Shown here: one piece after another, positions 20,687-33,309 of the stretch
How positions within the stretch are numbered: position 1 is the stretch's first letter
Layout of the letters: each line of letters begins with the position of its first letter
Source: Diatrype stigma
Taxonomy: Eukaryota; Ascomycota; Sordariomycetes; Xylariales; Diatrypaceae
Length of the DNA: 64,000 nt
Reading direction: 5' to 3'
NCBI GenBank assembly: GCA_022225965.2
Contig: JAKJXP020000005.1
Span: 372,001-436,000, forward strand
Translations under genes and position numbers: made by a program
The notes under the pieces: model-generated
What the model saw: only the letters and a program-made list of their open reading frames with translations
Databases searched by the model: none
What the model was told of the DNA's origin: nothing

Positions 20687-23199
20687 CTACGTGCGAACCG
20701 TCTCTGTGCCTTGTCCTGCTTGTAGCGCTACCACTAAAGCCGTGAGTCGGTCAATCTTGGAAGCCAGTTCCGCGATCTGGACTTCGGCACTTGTCGGCGC
20801 ATCCGCGTAGTCATCTTCGACCCGCCGGTCTTGTGATCTCGGCCTAGGCTCTATGACGCCTGGCTCTGCTCGTTGGGACGACGGCACCCGAGGCCGGTAG
20901 CCCGACTGCGGTCTGCTGTCCGGCTTGTTCGGAGGCGGTGCGGATGGTCGCTTCGTCGAAGTCTGTCGAGGACCTCGGAGGTTACTATAACCATCCGAAC
21001 CCTTGATTCTGGACACGAGCCACTCGTATGCATGGATCGCGCCAACAATCGGTGCGTGAGTTGCTTTCAGCAGTACAATCCTGCCCTGTCGGAGCTTGCC
21101 GTCCGACGGGAGGAATAGACGCAACGGACGGAATATAACCAGTGCAATGAGATTGAACGGGGCTAGAGCTGTGGTAAGCAAGGGTGAACCACGGGCCCGC
21201 CTTCGGAAAGTGAGACTTACGGTAGAAGTGCGTTAGCCTATTACTAGTCGAGGCTTCCAGCACGTAGACACTGTAGACGTAAAGGTACTCCTCGCGGGCA
21301 TGAAGTATCACTCGTGAAAAGCTGTTGCTCAGCATACCGGTTAGGGAGCCCATGAGCAGGATGGAACTCAATGTGACGAAAATAAACATGAGCGGGGCGC
21401 CTAAGGCAGGATTGTTAGTTTAGTACGACGAGGGTCAATGGCAAGATAATATGCGTACCGAAAATCGGATCGATATCGTACATGATATCGAATCCGACGA
21501 AGCTCGAACCAAAAAAGATCTTCGTCACAATCATGGCCATGTGGGGGAATGAGTACGTAGCTCTGCCGACAAGCGAGAACGTGGTCAGGAAACCCAAATA
21601 AAGAATCACGACGAAGACCATAAACTTCAGGAAGTCCTTGCCCATCTCCTTGAGACAGGGTATCAGGGTACCCCAATATGGCGATAGACTCAGAACAGAA
21701 CAGATCCGGGGGACCATGAAGAGAGCCTCCAGCGACAAGACGTCAAATGCGATATCCACCAAGTTGTAGTCCAAGGTCGATAGACCAATAAATCCTGCGG
21801 TGCGGATTAGCTCTAGCTCTACCTAGATAGGTATGAGGACTACGTAGTGGCGAAGGCAGGACTCACGTAGAATCGCAAAGATGATTCCGATGGCAATCAT
21901 GATCATATCGAAGAGATTCCACACATCGGCAGCGTAGAATATGCTTCCTGCATCAATGTATTCGCTGACTTCGTCATAGAAAAAGGCGGCGAACCAGACA
22001 TAGAGCGTTATCTCGAGAGGCGTGATGGCATACCGATTTTGTTCGATCAAGACACCGTAGTATAGGCACAAGAAGCTGGCGAAGAACATGACCTCGTAGG
22101 CTTTCAGATACTTGGGCACCCGGAGCCGGGAGAAGGGGTCGGCCTTGTTCGGGTTGTAGAACCGCGGCTTCTTGGTCGAGTGCACGGAAAGGTGTTCCCA
22201 GAAGATGATCTCGCCGTTCCAGATATCCGTGATGATCTTTTGCACCACGTGTTGGCTCAGGAAACGCTTGGCGTCGGCGATCGCTGCGATTTCCAAAGCG
22301 TTCAGGTGTATGAACGGTGCCGTGGGATCCGTCTCTTCCTCCTCCAGGTCCGAACCGCCATGAATACTCATAGTAAGCTTGGATACGGACTGCTGTAGAT
22401 AATTCCGCCGCGAAGATCCGCTGCGGTAGCGACCGTAGCCGTCGCGCGAGGAGGAGCCTCGAGAATCCGCCAACAAAGCCGTGCGTTCGTCAGACTGCTC
22501 TTCGTCTAGGTTCTCGCCATTCCGAGGGGGCTCCTCCCATTCACCCTCCTCGGGCACCTCGTAAAGACAAAACTCGACGACTTCCCGTTCCGAAAGGCGG
22601 GTCAGAAACCGCCAGGCCACAATCTCGCAGGCATTGGCACGAGCCTCGCCTAAGCCTCTCTCGTCCGAGACGGCGCCGTAATGCCATCGGAGGGCGCTGC
22701 TCGATGTTAGTACTTGGAACTCGTCCCCGGCAAACATGTCCTGCGACATGGACGGCTCTAAAACGCCATTGTAATACCAGGGCCAGGGCCAGGAGTGGTC
22801 GACCAAGTCGGCACTGGCTACCTCCAAGGTCCGCACCTAGAAAACTCGGAGCATAACTCACAGCAGGGCATTGACTGTAGCGGGGTTGTTCACCACGTTC
22901 GTGAGGTGGTCAACAAGAGACCGAAGCGAATCTCCAGCCGAAGTCGTCCGGAGCTGCTCGAAAGTGCTTGGCGTATACACAGCATCCGCGATATACCTAA
23001 GGTCCGTGAGCTTCCAGATGCATGCTTGAGGTTTTGTTACGGCCTGAACCTACGTGGAAAGCTTCTTCACGACTTCACGAAAGGTATCGCCTCGCCCGAT
23101 TTCGGGAAGACTGATGCGGCCGTCCTCCGGCCGACCCCAGTGAGGGGAGGGGGCCCGTTCGCCTTCTGGTGGACGACGCGACTTGACGCGAACCGGCAT
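20687..23199 (-). CDS. YVC1: Vacuolar TRP-type cation channel (Yvc1/TRPY)
   Basis: Six exons, 23054..23199, 22862..22996, 21867..22696, 21459..21794, 21221..21400 and 20687..21168, join in frame to 702 residues. Introns are 57, 165, 72, 58 and 52 bases with good donors (GTAGGT, GTGAGT, GTGAGT, GTACGC, GTAAGT) and a perfect TACTAAC branch site in intron 2. The joins restore conserved text such as VVKKLSTYIADAV and NALLALRWHYGAV. The cytosolic N-terminal third includes EIVAWRFLTRLSEREVVEF. It is followed by about six hydrophobic segments between residues 290 and 600, including DVWNLFDMIMIAIGIIF and the pore-proximal IFFGSSFVGFDIMYD. The C-terminal tail is Ser/Pro/Arg-rich, ending in a short coiled-coil-like stretch (QIAELASKIDRLTALVVAL). 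Yvc1 releases vacuolar calcium after osmotic or mechanical stress in yeast. Confidence 0.93.
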
Positions 23200-26100
23200 G
23201 GTGATTCGATTCGATCACTGAGTCGACGGAATAGGGTTGCAATGGTATTTTGGTAGAATAGGCATGCATCCCTTCCGAAAAGAAGAACCACAAAGTCACC
23301 CTGCCACTGATAAATAGGTCAGCTCAGGTCAAAACTGCCCCTCCTCCAAAGCTACGATCCCGAAGATCTCGTGAAGGAATGCGGAGATGTTGACAGGCCC
23401 GTGCAGCGTTATCGACAGTGGTGGACCTTCACACCAACGAGCAGTGGTTAGTCTGGATGATGCTTGTTTACTACCTGCCCTAGTAATTGCGCTTGATTGA
23501 GACCCGCTATATTAAGATGCGCATTACGATAAGTCCCTGTCAATAGATACCTACCTTTAGGTACATTGTAGCGGTTCTACTAGCGATCCTGGGCGCTTAA
23601 CTTCGTCTCAACTGGAAAACGTCTACGGGACTGGGCAACCAAGGGCGCTTTGCATGATCTGGCATCTTGACGGCTCTGTGAGTATCGACCATGTCTATGT
23701 TACCAATCATTGCATCGAGTAGACGATGCTCGTGTGACGTCAAGCGAAAGAGGTTGTCAAATAGGGATGGAATGTTCCACAGTGGCGGTACAACTTGGCA
23801 AACCAGTCTTTCGCCGGTCTTTTGTACCTAGGTAATAGGAGGTGCTATAATTGCAGCATTTGACAATCAAACGGTATACGGACAGGAGAGCTTCGAGATC
23901 CCCCAGTCCCCCAGCTGAATGTGTCGACAATGGTGCAATCCATAGCTTCCGACCTTCTGCAGCTTGGGGACGCAATGACGGACCATCTTGGGTGATATAC
24001 GTCCGATTGCACACAACAGGTTAAGGTTACCCACGGGTCATCAATTTATCATCAACTTATCTCGACAATCTTCAACACGTGGGTCCTGCGGATGCCAGCA
24101 AAACCTGTAATAGATGCATACTTAGGTATGAAGATGGCGAATGGCGTGGATACCAGCTAGCCAACCACCTGCATAGCTCTAGGTGTCATATGATGAGGTC
24201 GTCAAGAAGCGAGGAAGCTCGTATCGTTTGGGAGTATGCAACGAAGTTAACCCAGGTGCCATTCATAATGGTACGCACAGCGACTTATCGGAACAGCTGC
24301 GCAACACTAGAAGATGCGTTCATGCTCTCCCGACCTCCTGTGGGTCGATATATTCCGACGCGATACAGAGCAACCTCTAGTTAGTGAACCCGGGCTTGAG
24401 ACATGGGGTAAGTAAGACCGACAGTAGCTAAGTGTTATCCTAAAGCCCGTGATTGTTACGGCGGCGTGGTCTCCGAACGACACTTGTCTTCCCGTTCGCC
24501 TTTTCTTGCAAGTTGCATGTCAGAAGTCCATCCCGTCCGTGTCGTACGCGAACGCTGTGGCTTGAAGATAGCAAGCATCCATTCGTACGTACGCACGCAC
24601 GCACGCAAGAGGCTGCGAGCCTCGCCGTTTGGATTGTCGTGGAAACGTCAGAAACCTCCGGCCGAGGAAGAGCACTTTGTGCTTGTATAAGTTATTTTCG
24701 GCTTTGGATTATCTACTATGCAAGCCACTGCAAGCCACGCTCTCAGGCTCTGTACCACCCACTCGCTTGTACCTATGTAGGTAGGTAGGTAGTTTGAAGG
24801 TAGTCTGAAGCTACCAAATTGCTGGAACAAGGCGTGGTCTTTACAAAACTTCCTGCATTTTCTCACAGCAGTTTCACGGTCGGCAATCTCAAATGCTGAC
24901 ACATGCATTGTCACCAATGACGGCCAAACAGCTCATTCAAGAGCTTCGTCGTCATACCCCAATTGCAAGAGCCAGGAAACATCACCAGGTCGCAGCGCTA
25001 TGTTGCGATAGGTTCAAGATCGGCAATCGGAATACCAAGACATTGTCTCGGCTGCCAAGTGCAACGTCAGAACGTCAGAACCGCAGAACCGCAGAACCGC
25101 AGGCTCAATTGAATCGATCTAGATTACATAGTAGCGGAGGCCCGTGGCTGCGCACCGCCACGACTGTCTCGTGGGGCCCGCTGTCCCGATCACCGCTGCT
25201 ATTTAAAGCAACGCCTTGCAGATCCGCTATTTTATGATTTGTCGCGATGTTTCCGAAAATGGATGGGACAGCCCGTTCTTACATAACTAGTATTTTTGTT
25301 GCTGGTGGCGATGCTCATATAGCTCACGTACCTTATTGCTATTGCAGGTATCACCGTGCCTTCATTATCATAGGTCTTACTGACATACATAGGAGACACC
25401 TGCTCATGATGCCTACTTACGTAGGTATATACAATGTATAGCGACCGCAGCCGCAACCGTAACCGCAACCGTAATTGCAACCGCATACAAGCCGATGGGT
25501 TCGCTTACAGTTTACTGAGGAGTAGAAAAGACGTATAGGTACCTATACTACGTACTAGTAGACGTGCAATGAGACACGTTCTGGCCGACTCAAGCCACGC
25601 CAGTCCAGTGTGATTCAGCTTCGTTACAACCTGAAGCAGTTACGGGCTGCATTTAGTGTCCGGTCGCGTGGATCCCCCGTTATACACGAGCCAATCGCGT
25701 ATAGTAGATTGCCCGTGTTGCTAGGGCTGCCAGGGGTACCAGCCCCATATGATACGTCTATACGGAAAGAACCTGGCTATATTGTACCTGCCTCCTCTAC
25801 AACTTGCGCTGCTGCGCTGCTGCGCTGCTGCCCTGCCTGCTGCCCTGTCGCTGCCCTGCCACCGTGCCGCCTGCATGGATTGTACATTGGGTAAGTGGCA
25901 GGTACGAAGTACGGTCGGTCCAGGTATTCGGCGGATCCTCAAGGATGCCTTCCTGCTTTACCAGCCTGTCCCATGTCATGTCTCTTACTAGCATTTTCCT
26001 CCGTTGTTTATTATAACAACCACATTTCCTTTTCAGCCATCGCTTTTGTTCCGGGATTTCTTCCCTTTTTTTGGCCTTTTGGATCTATCTTCGCATACGT

Positions 26101-26210
26101 TACGTTGCGCTATTGCTAATATCACCACTACCCACAACAACAATACACCGAGCCCTTCTTCCACTGACAACCTGACGGAGAGGGGCGTCTCTATGCGGTT
26201 AACCGGAGCC
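23200..26210. other. Intergenic, 3 kb, repeats only
   Basis: No gene supported; the short frames here do not chain by splice sites. Simple sequence includes ACGC tetramers near 24590-24606, GTAG repeats at 24776-24793, a CCGCAA/CCGTAA array at 25446-25485 and a GCTGC/CCTGC-rich run at 25805-25865. The final 200 bases are T-rich with a CAACAACAATACACC stretch, a plausible leader of the following gene. Confidence 0.5.
25446..25485. repeat. CCGCAA/CCGTAA hexamer array
   Basis: About six degenerate copies of a CCG(C/T)AA unit. It does not match the TTAGGG-type telomere repeat of filamentous fungi. Confidence 0.8.
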
Positions 26211-27703
26211 ATGGCTCGCACGTCCTTCCACGGTCTATTTCTCCGCCTACCGCCGGCCGCCGCTTTTCTAGTCCTCGCCTCAGTATTAGGCGCTACCGAC
26301 GGCCATGCGCTGCCGAGACAGACGAAGACCGTCCCGCTGCACGAACTGAACGTGGTCGCGTGGCCGCTGCTGCCGACAGAAGCCCCTGTGCTGCCCCTCG
26401 AACTCCTTCGGCGGCAGGAAAATACGGTGTGCGGGTACATAGGCGGCAACCTGGACTTCCCGGCGACGTGCGGGGCGGGGTCGCATTGCGTGTTGGACAC
26501 AGACAACAGGATCGTAGGCTGCTGTCCCAACGGCGGCACCTGCTCGACGGGCGTCTTCACCGGCTGCGTTGACGGGAACAGCAGTCCGCAGACCGAGGTT
26601 AACCCGTACGTGTACACCTGCCAGGGATCGGACGTCTGCTACCAAAATGCCTACGCGGGTGGGTACTCCCAGTACGGCTGCGGATCGTCGGATCTGGCTA
26701 CGAGCGTCCAGACCTCCGTCGATGGCATAACGGCCAGCTTGGATCTACCCCAGTCGTCAGTGGCCTTGACGGGAACGCCGAGTTCCCTATCCGAACCGAC
26801 GACCATCGGCTCTGGTACAAGAAGTTCGGCGGTGACGACGACGGGAAGCAGCGCGTCGACCACCGATAGCGCCACTACGAGAAGCACGAGCACCGATTCC
26901 GCATCCGTCACGTCGACTATGTCCGGCTCATCGTCGCCGACGAGCTCCGCCACTTCATCAAGTACATCGAGCGGAACGCCCACCAACGCCCCAGTTACTG
27001 GCGGGAGCTCAGGGCGTAGTCGGACGGGTGCTATTGTTGGAGGTACGATTGGCGGCGTTGCCGGGTTGGTTGCTGTGGCGGGGTTGGTATTCCTGCTGCG
27101 CAGGCGACGAAGTAATCCCCGTCAAGGGCCGGGGCCAGCTCCACCGGCGCCACCCATGGCGCAGTACGGCAGGTGAGTGTTTTTTTTATCTTTCGGGGCT
27201 TTTTCCCTTCCCCGAAAACCATTGGCGATCTTGAAACTAACGCAGGCACTAGCCCCATACACTCGCACGGAGCTGCATTTGCCCCCCTACCGTCCTGGCA
27301 GGAAGAACAGGGTAACTCGCATGGAAACAGCAATAATCAACCTTATGACCAGCAAGACGCAGCCGATGACCACGCCCGCGAAAACTACAACACGGTGCCC
27401 GTCGTGCCTCCGCCGCAGCGGTACGACCCCGCGCACGTGGCTGGGGTCGGGACGGGACTGACGCCTGTCGACGAAGAAGAAGATGCGCACGCCCACCAGG
27501 CCGGCCCGTCGGCTCGGGAGCTCGACCTCTCGCGCGCATACAGGAACGCGCCGACCGGCCTACCGTCAGACGACGACACGCAGCCCCTGACCGCGCCGGA
27601 GGACCTGGCGAATCAGGGGAGCTCGAGTTATTATGAGGACCCGCCCCACCCGGGCCCGATCCGGGGCGGCAATCGGCCCCTGTGGCAGCAGAACCGGATT
27701 TGA
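26211..27703 (+). CDS. Single-pass mucin-like cell-surface protein (stress-sensor-like)
   Basis: Exons 26211..27172 and 27253..27703 give 470 residues. ATG at 26211 has an ideal context (GAGCCATGG); an in-frame ATG at 26193 adds six residues. A signal peptide (hydrophobic core AAAFLVLASVLGATDGHA) is followed by a Cys-rich ectodomain at about 70-165 (NTVCGYIGGNLDFPATCG, GCCPNGGTC, GSDVCYQ, QYGCG). Next come a Ser/Thr-rich, presumably O-glycosylated stalk, one transmembrane helix (AIVGGTIGGVAGLVAVAGL) stopped by RRRR, and a cytosolic Pro/Asp-rich tail. The 80-base intron uses the TAG acceptor at 27250-27252; the upstream CAG at 27243-27245 would lead to an early stop. The layout resembles fungal WSC/Mid2-like wall sensors, but the Cys spacing is not a clear WSC domain, so function is open. 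Confidence 0.8.
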
Positions 27704-28241
27704 TGTAGATGTGGACGCAATTGCATAAAGTACATACTCTTGTTTGAATAAAGAGGAGGAGTGAGGAGCGGGGTGCGCTACATGCTTCGGTTTGGTTTTT
27801 GTTCATTCATCAGCATGGCGTTCGGGTGTGGGGGCTTCTTCCCCCCTTATAAAAATATATCCATCTGGGGGCCCGTTGAACGAATGGCATTGTTCATTAT
27901 TCTGGCGTTTTGGAAAAAGACTACGGCGATGAAATGACCCGCGAGGAAAACAGCGAATATCCCGTCTAGTTTACATAGCGGCGAAGAACTTATTACTTAA
28001 TATGATACCTGTAAAAATTCATTCATTCATCATCACCTCCAGCTTCCAGGGAAACCGTACGTGCGACGGCTTCACCTCAGGCGGCGTATCGTTCTCTCAT
28101 ATTGCAAAGGTTCAATTCAAGTAAGGCAAGGTGTTGATAACACCTCGAATGGCAACCTAAATGCACACATAACAAATGATGGTCCGCAGCAGGGCTAGCA
28201 GGCTACATGAAAGGTATATATTGACTCGCAGTTTCAAACGC
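27704..28241. other. Intergenic between convergent surface-protein and subtilisin genes
   Basis: No gene seen. It holds the 3' regions of two convergent genes, with an AATAAA-like element at about 27747-27753 downstream of the surface-protein stop codon. Confidence 0.5.
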
Positions 28242-31200
28242 TCATTCATACTTCCCCAGAACCTGGATCTCAGGGGTATCGTAAATTTCCCAGTCCTCAG
28301 ACACAACCGGGTCGCCGAAAGGTTTAAGTGTTGCAAAGCGCCACCTGTTACATCAGCAGAAGTTAGCAGAGAACCTCACCCCCTCTACCAAAGGGACCAC
28401 AGGGGACCTGTGACTCACCTGTATGTGCCTAGCTCGATCTGGCTGCCATTCCCCAACTTGCCAAACCACCAATGGCTCGTGTAGCCACCATTTTTGCTCC
28501 TGACGGTATCCGTTCTAGGATATGTAATGGTCTGGTTGGGGTTGCCTTGATCAGGGTCGAAGTAAGCCGAGCTTTCTGCGCCGGCCCAGCCTGCCACGGC
28601 ACCGAGATAACCATTCTGACCTTCTACCGGGGGGTACGACCACATGCTCTCATTCCAGCCAGCCTCGTAGACCTAGGGCGGACATGAGCAACAACATCAG
28701 AAACCAGACTGCATGGACAGCCAACTTACATCCCAGCGTATTTGCTTGCTGCCCCACACGGTCTTAACGTAGATCTTAGGGAAGTCTTGAACTGATAGGG
28801 AGAGATCGAATGTATAGCTAGCAACTGTGAGTATCTTGGCCGACGTATGGATGATATGAAGCTGCTTTAATCAAGCCTTACTTGGACTTCGTTTTGAGAC
28901 CCTCGTTAGAAGGTCCCGATTGCGAGAATGGATAGTAGGTATAGTAATGCCTCTTTATGTCGTTTTTTATGTCGGCGCCGACCCCTTCAAAAACATGTCA
29001 GCATGCGTGCGATATGTGAAGGCTGCATGGGGGGTGACTGAATACCCAAGTAAGGCACAGACAACCGTTCCCCCTTGCTAGAGGAGACCAGTATTTTTCC
29101 GCTGTAGAGAGGGAGCGCTGTTCTATTCCACCCGAGACCCTCGGGGTTATCGAAGGTGACTCTGAATGAACATGGTCCTGTTAGCATCCCTTCCTATGGA
29201 ATATATTGGCAGTGGCGTAGACCCACGAGACAGTTTTGCTTTGGCCCGGCTGTAGACTGAAAGTCTCGGGAAGCGTGGCAGAGATGGAAAGGTCTACGGG
29301 TGTCAACTCATTCAGCTCTTTTACCCTTATCGTGTCGCCGCCTTCTTCTTGCAGCCAGCCGACGGCTTCGATGCCAGCGGCGGCTTCAAGGGCGAAATCG
29401 TAGCTGACTTCCTCCGACCCACTATTGGTGATGGCGATATCGTGTGATCCGCTGAAGTGCGCGGTGTCGTTGAGGGAGAACTTCTCAAAGTCGATGGTCG
29501 TCGTGTAATTCACCACCTTGAACCCGTTGACCAGGCCACCGCCGACCTGTGCAACACTAGCTACGAAGCCCTCGTCATCAGTTACGGCCCACGGAAGAGA
29601 CATGCCACTTGAGACAACCCGGCTGTTGAAGCTTTTGGCGAACCCCTTTCCGTGAACATCGCGGCCGCCGTGGACGCTAATGTATAGAGCCGCAACTCCG
29701 GCAACGTATGGGCAAGCCATGGACGTGCCGCTGAGGACGGCGTAACTATTGTCGAGCCATGCGGAGTAGATGTTACCACCCGGGGCTGCAACGTCAGGCT
29801 TGATTGTGAGGTCGTACAGTGGACCCCATGACGTGAAGTAGTTGGGCTCGCCACCATGAGAGTCCTTGTAAGAGATGGGGTCCTCAGGATCAACAGAGAA
29901 ATCAGCCGTCACCGAGCCGTTCGTCTTGAGAACATCAATGATAGCCTCCCCCACTTCAGCAGTGACCAAGCCAACAACGGGCTCGGCAAACGGATACCCC
30001 GGGGCGGACAATGGGTCTTCGTTATTGTAGAACAGGATGTACTCAGCGCCGAGAGCCTCTAGATTGTTCACCTTGATCGTGTAAGAGCACCAGCCACGCC
30101 TAACCAGGGGGATCACACCCGTGAGATTCCGCGTGCCTTCGGGGTACGGATCGCAAGCTTCTCGGTCATTGGAGGTGTTGAAACTAAGCGCCACAATAGG
30201 CCATCCGACCACGCTGGGGGGGAAATAGTCGTTCGCGGGGACATATCCCAGGACGGTCGTGTTCGTCACGCCGTTTTCCGTGATGTTCGCCCCGAAGGAA
30301 AATGCAGGGAACAAGTCACCCTCGATCGAGGCGATGGAGAGAACGCTTTGGCCGGCGGCGCCGTTGCTATGATAAGCAGGTCCATAGGCGCCGTCATTTC
30401 CCGCCGCAATGGTGACAATGACACCTTCCTCGGCAATCCGAGATGCCACCTCAGCCCAGGCATCGTCAGACCAGCCGCCCGCTCCGCCAATACTCGACGT
30501 TATGATATCAACCTAGTGAATTAGCGTCAATGGGTCATCTTGTGAGCACATAGATTCGGGGGCTCAAGTGCTCACGCCATCCTCGTAAGCCTTGAGGAAT
30601 GCCTCGATAATGGTGGCTGAATCGGTCCCAGCCTGGTACTCCTTGTTAGCTACCTACCACAAGACAATCATTACTAGAAACCTCCTCTACTTACGTATTG
30701 GCTAAAGACTTTGTAGGAGTAGATGGTAGCCTCTGGCGCGACTCCAGTCAGACTAAGTGAAAAGTTAGCCTAGGTAGCTGACTGGCTCTCATAGTTCCGA
30801 CAAATCCAGGGGAAAGCAAGAACCTACGTGTCCGATTTTCCAGCGACGATGCCGGCAACGTGAGTTCCATGACCCTGCTGGTCAAGAGGATCGGAGTCCG
30901 GTTCTTTCTCCCCGGTGGCTGGCCATTCTAGTTATCCATCTTAGCAAGCGGATCTTATTCTGGGTTTGGAGACCTTACGCCCGTCGCCTACGAAGTCGTA
31001 ACCAGCCGCAACTTTGAAGCCCTCGCCGAATCCGCCGCCAAGCTAGCCGTGAGTCAGTTTATTGGTATTCACATACGACTATGGCAATACAAGAACGTGC
31101 AACTCACAGCTTCGTGCTCGTACCTTGTCATTGGGGTTAGCTTTGCTACACTGCAGATTGGCACATGGACACGGACGCTCACCACGTCCCTGTGTCGACA

Positions 31201-31697
31201 ATGCCGACTTTCACGCCCTTGCCAAAGATGCCAGACTCATGCAACTTGCTCACACCAGTGGCATTGTGGCTGGTGTAGTTTTGAGGTGTGGGAAAATCAT
31301 CCGTGACACTGGCCTCTTCCGGGTTGAGATACACCATGGTGTTGGGCCACACATGGAGCACATCTGGCAAAGATTGGAGGTCGTCCATGGCGTAAGAATT
31401 CGTCTCAATACTGGCTCCTGAGAAGATGCTACTCTCGAAGGACTTGACTACTTGAATACCCGCGGTGGCAGCGAGGCCATCCCGTCTATTGGCTTTTCCC
31501 TTTGTACAAAGCCGATTTTCAGTAAATGTGCCTCCGGCAGCATCGTTTCTTCAACCTACAGGTATATATTCAACGATATAGCTCCCAGAGATATGGGTTA
31601 CTCCGGTCTGGTTGGAGGGTTGCACCATCTGGCGGCGGGAATGGGCGGCGGCCCATCCACCTGTAACAACAGCCAGGACGATGGTTGAGAGACGCAT
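28242..31697 (-). CDS. Secreted subtilisin-like serine protease (S8) with PA insert, 13 exons
   Basis: Exons 31560..31697, 31183..31499, 31108..31123, 30979..31042, 30828..30927, 30695..30752, 30576..30632, 29227..30512, 29046..29161, 28882..28984, 28730..28817, 28419..28672 and 28242..28344 total exactly 900 codons (899 residues). A signal peptide (MRLSTIVLAVVTGGWAAA) precedes an inhibitor-like propeptide. The catalytic triad is Asp148 (VGIVDTGTW), His198 (GHGTHVAGI) and Ser514 (GTSMACPYVAG), with oxyanion Asn289 in AAGND. A PA-type insert (PLVRRGWCSYTIKVNN) lies between His and Ser, and a C-terminal Fn3-like region (TVSVTFDNPEGL, PLYSGKILV) follows. This is the large vpr/cucumisin-like architecture of fungal secreted proteases. 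All twelve introns are 51-75 bases with GT-AG ends. Exon 3 is 16 bases and intron 1 removes an in-frame TGA. The start was chosen at the signal peptide; an upstream in-frame ATG at 31736 is less likely. Confidence 0.92.
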
Positions 31698-33309
31698 ATT
31701 GAAGCCGCGATAACTACTGTTATGCCTTCTTCGCACTGGAGGCTACCAAGGGGACTCAGCGATAGTTAAATACATTACTGTGAGTATAGCTGACCATTTC
31801 GAGTCGGCGATGGATTTCCCGAATGGACATGGTAGGCACGTTGAGTGGGTATCAAGATCAACTATATGCAGGTAGTTATAGCCACTTTTGCCCGATGTAA
31901 CCGAGGACTTTCACAACACGAGGTCTACCCCACAACGTCAACGGAACACGAGAGGCATAACTACAAGCGTTCTTGGCATAACGACTCAACAGCTGTTATC
32001 AACCTTCCTGAAATGGCACGGCGGTCGTATATACAGGTGTAAATGGATAGATGGTTCTTGTTATAGGGGACGTAGCTACAGGGATGAATATAAGGATTGG
32101 GCAGAAATCGGGAGGTTCTGGGCATTTCACTATTCTAGGCCTTAACAACACCTGATAGCCCCTGAATATGGTAGTACATGATGTGACGTATAATCCCACA
32201 CCCAATATATATATTCCTTGCTTTTATATCATCAACCAATTCCCAGTTGTTATATCGTGACTGAACGTACTTCACCACACTAATCACTGCGATACCGTCT
32301 AGCTGCCCTATTTCAACAACTACACATGGCGAGGGTTGATGTGATAAGAAAGACGGATAGTAACTACCGATGAAAGGGGGTTTTTAACATTTCACAGGCA
32401 TGCAAACAGAAATTCGTAATACCTAGCAGCCCCAAGCAACAAACTAACGGCGTACATAGCCAAGGAGTATATAGTAATATTGATTCGACCCCTGAAATGA
32501 GTCCAGGGCTATCAGCATACTGTCCCTGGGCAATATAGTAAAGCCATCCAAGAGGCAAAGTACTCAGATTGGTTTTAACTAGGTACTCTACGTCTATTAG
32601 TAATACTAGTATAAGGTCTGAACGTAGCACACCTAACGTGTCACAGTGGAGGCTCTGAACGTCAAATCGCGGCCGTCCCCCTTTCCTGCTACAGCCCCCC
32701 TTCCCCGCGGGCGTCAAGTACAGCTACTACTGTATTAAATAGCCTACGGCTGTACAATATATATTAATTAATACACAAATCATGGAGATCCGCTATTATC
32801 CATAGGCCTAGGTGGTACCTATAGGGCTGGGGGTCCCAAGGGGCGGAAAAGAGCGTCCACGGGATCCATGACCGTCCATATCCATCCACCTAAATCTATA
32901 TGGTCGTAAATTTCGTTCGCCTTTCAAGTGGGATGGATTGTCATAAGGAACAGAATGTTTGAGTAAAATATATATTACGCCCTCAAAGTCGACACAGTAG
33001 CATGGAGACCTCTCGAGGTGTTGTGGGCGAGTGCGTATGCTAATGAGACAACTTGGATAAGACGAATCCCTGTTGTGTAATCAACCTGAACTTTCCACAG
33101 AGAGACAGTCCTAAGGCATGCATGACTTGATTTATCTATATAAATGTAATGTTTCACCAGCTCTTCCAAGTGAGAACAATGACTTCATTTAAGACTTTGA
33201 AACACTTCCCAGTTACCTATACAACACCTCGAAGCCATTATATTCTGCCGGATATTGCCTAGGGGCATTTCTGGGCTTTCGACATCCAAGCTGTATTCAA
33301 CCTTCGCAT
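31698..33309. other. Intergenic, 1.6 kb, AT-rich
   Basis: No gene supported. The DNA is AT-rich (AT runs near 32203-32213 and 32755-32775) with C/T-poor composition, unlike the CT-rich leaders elsewhere. It must contain the divergent promoters of the subtilisin and of the SprT-like gene. Confidence 0.5.

Noticed and set aside
25446..25485. Telomere-like repeat
   Set aside because: The unit is CCG(C/T)AA, not the TTAGGG/CCCTAA repeat of filamentous fungi, and it lies internally.
31500..31559. In-frame stop near the start of the subtilisin read as a pseudogene mutation
   Set aside because: A 60-base GTAGGT...AAAG intron removes it exactly and restores the family-like propeptide sequence.
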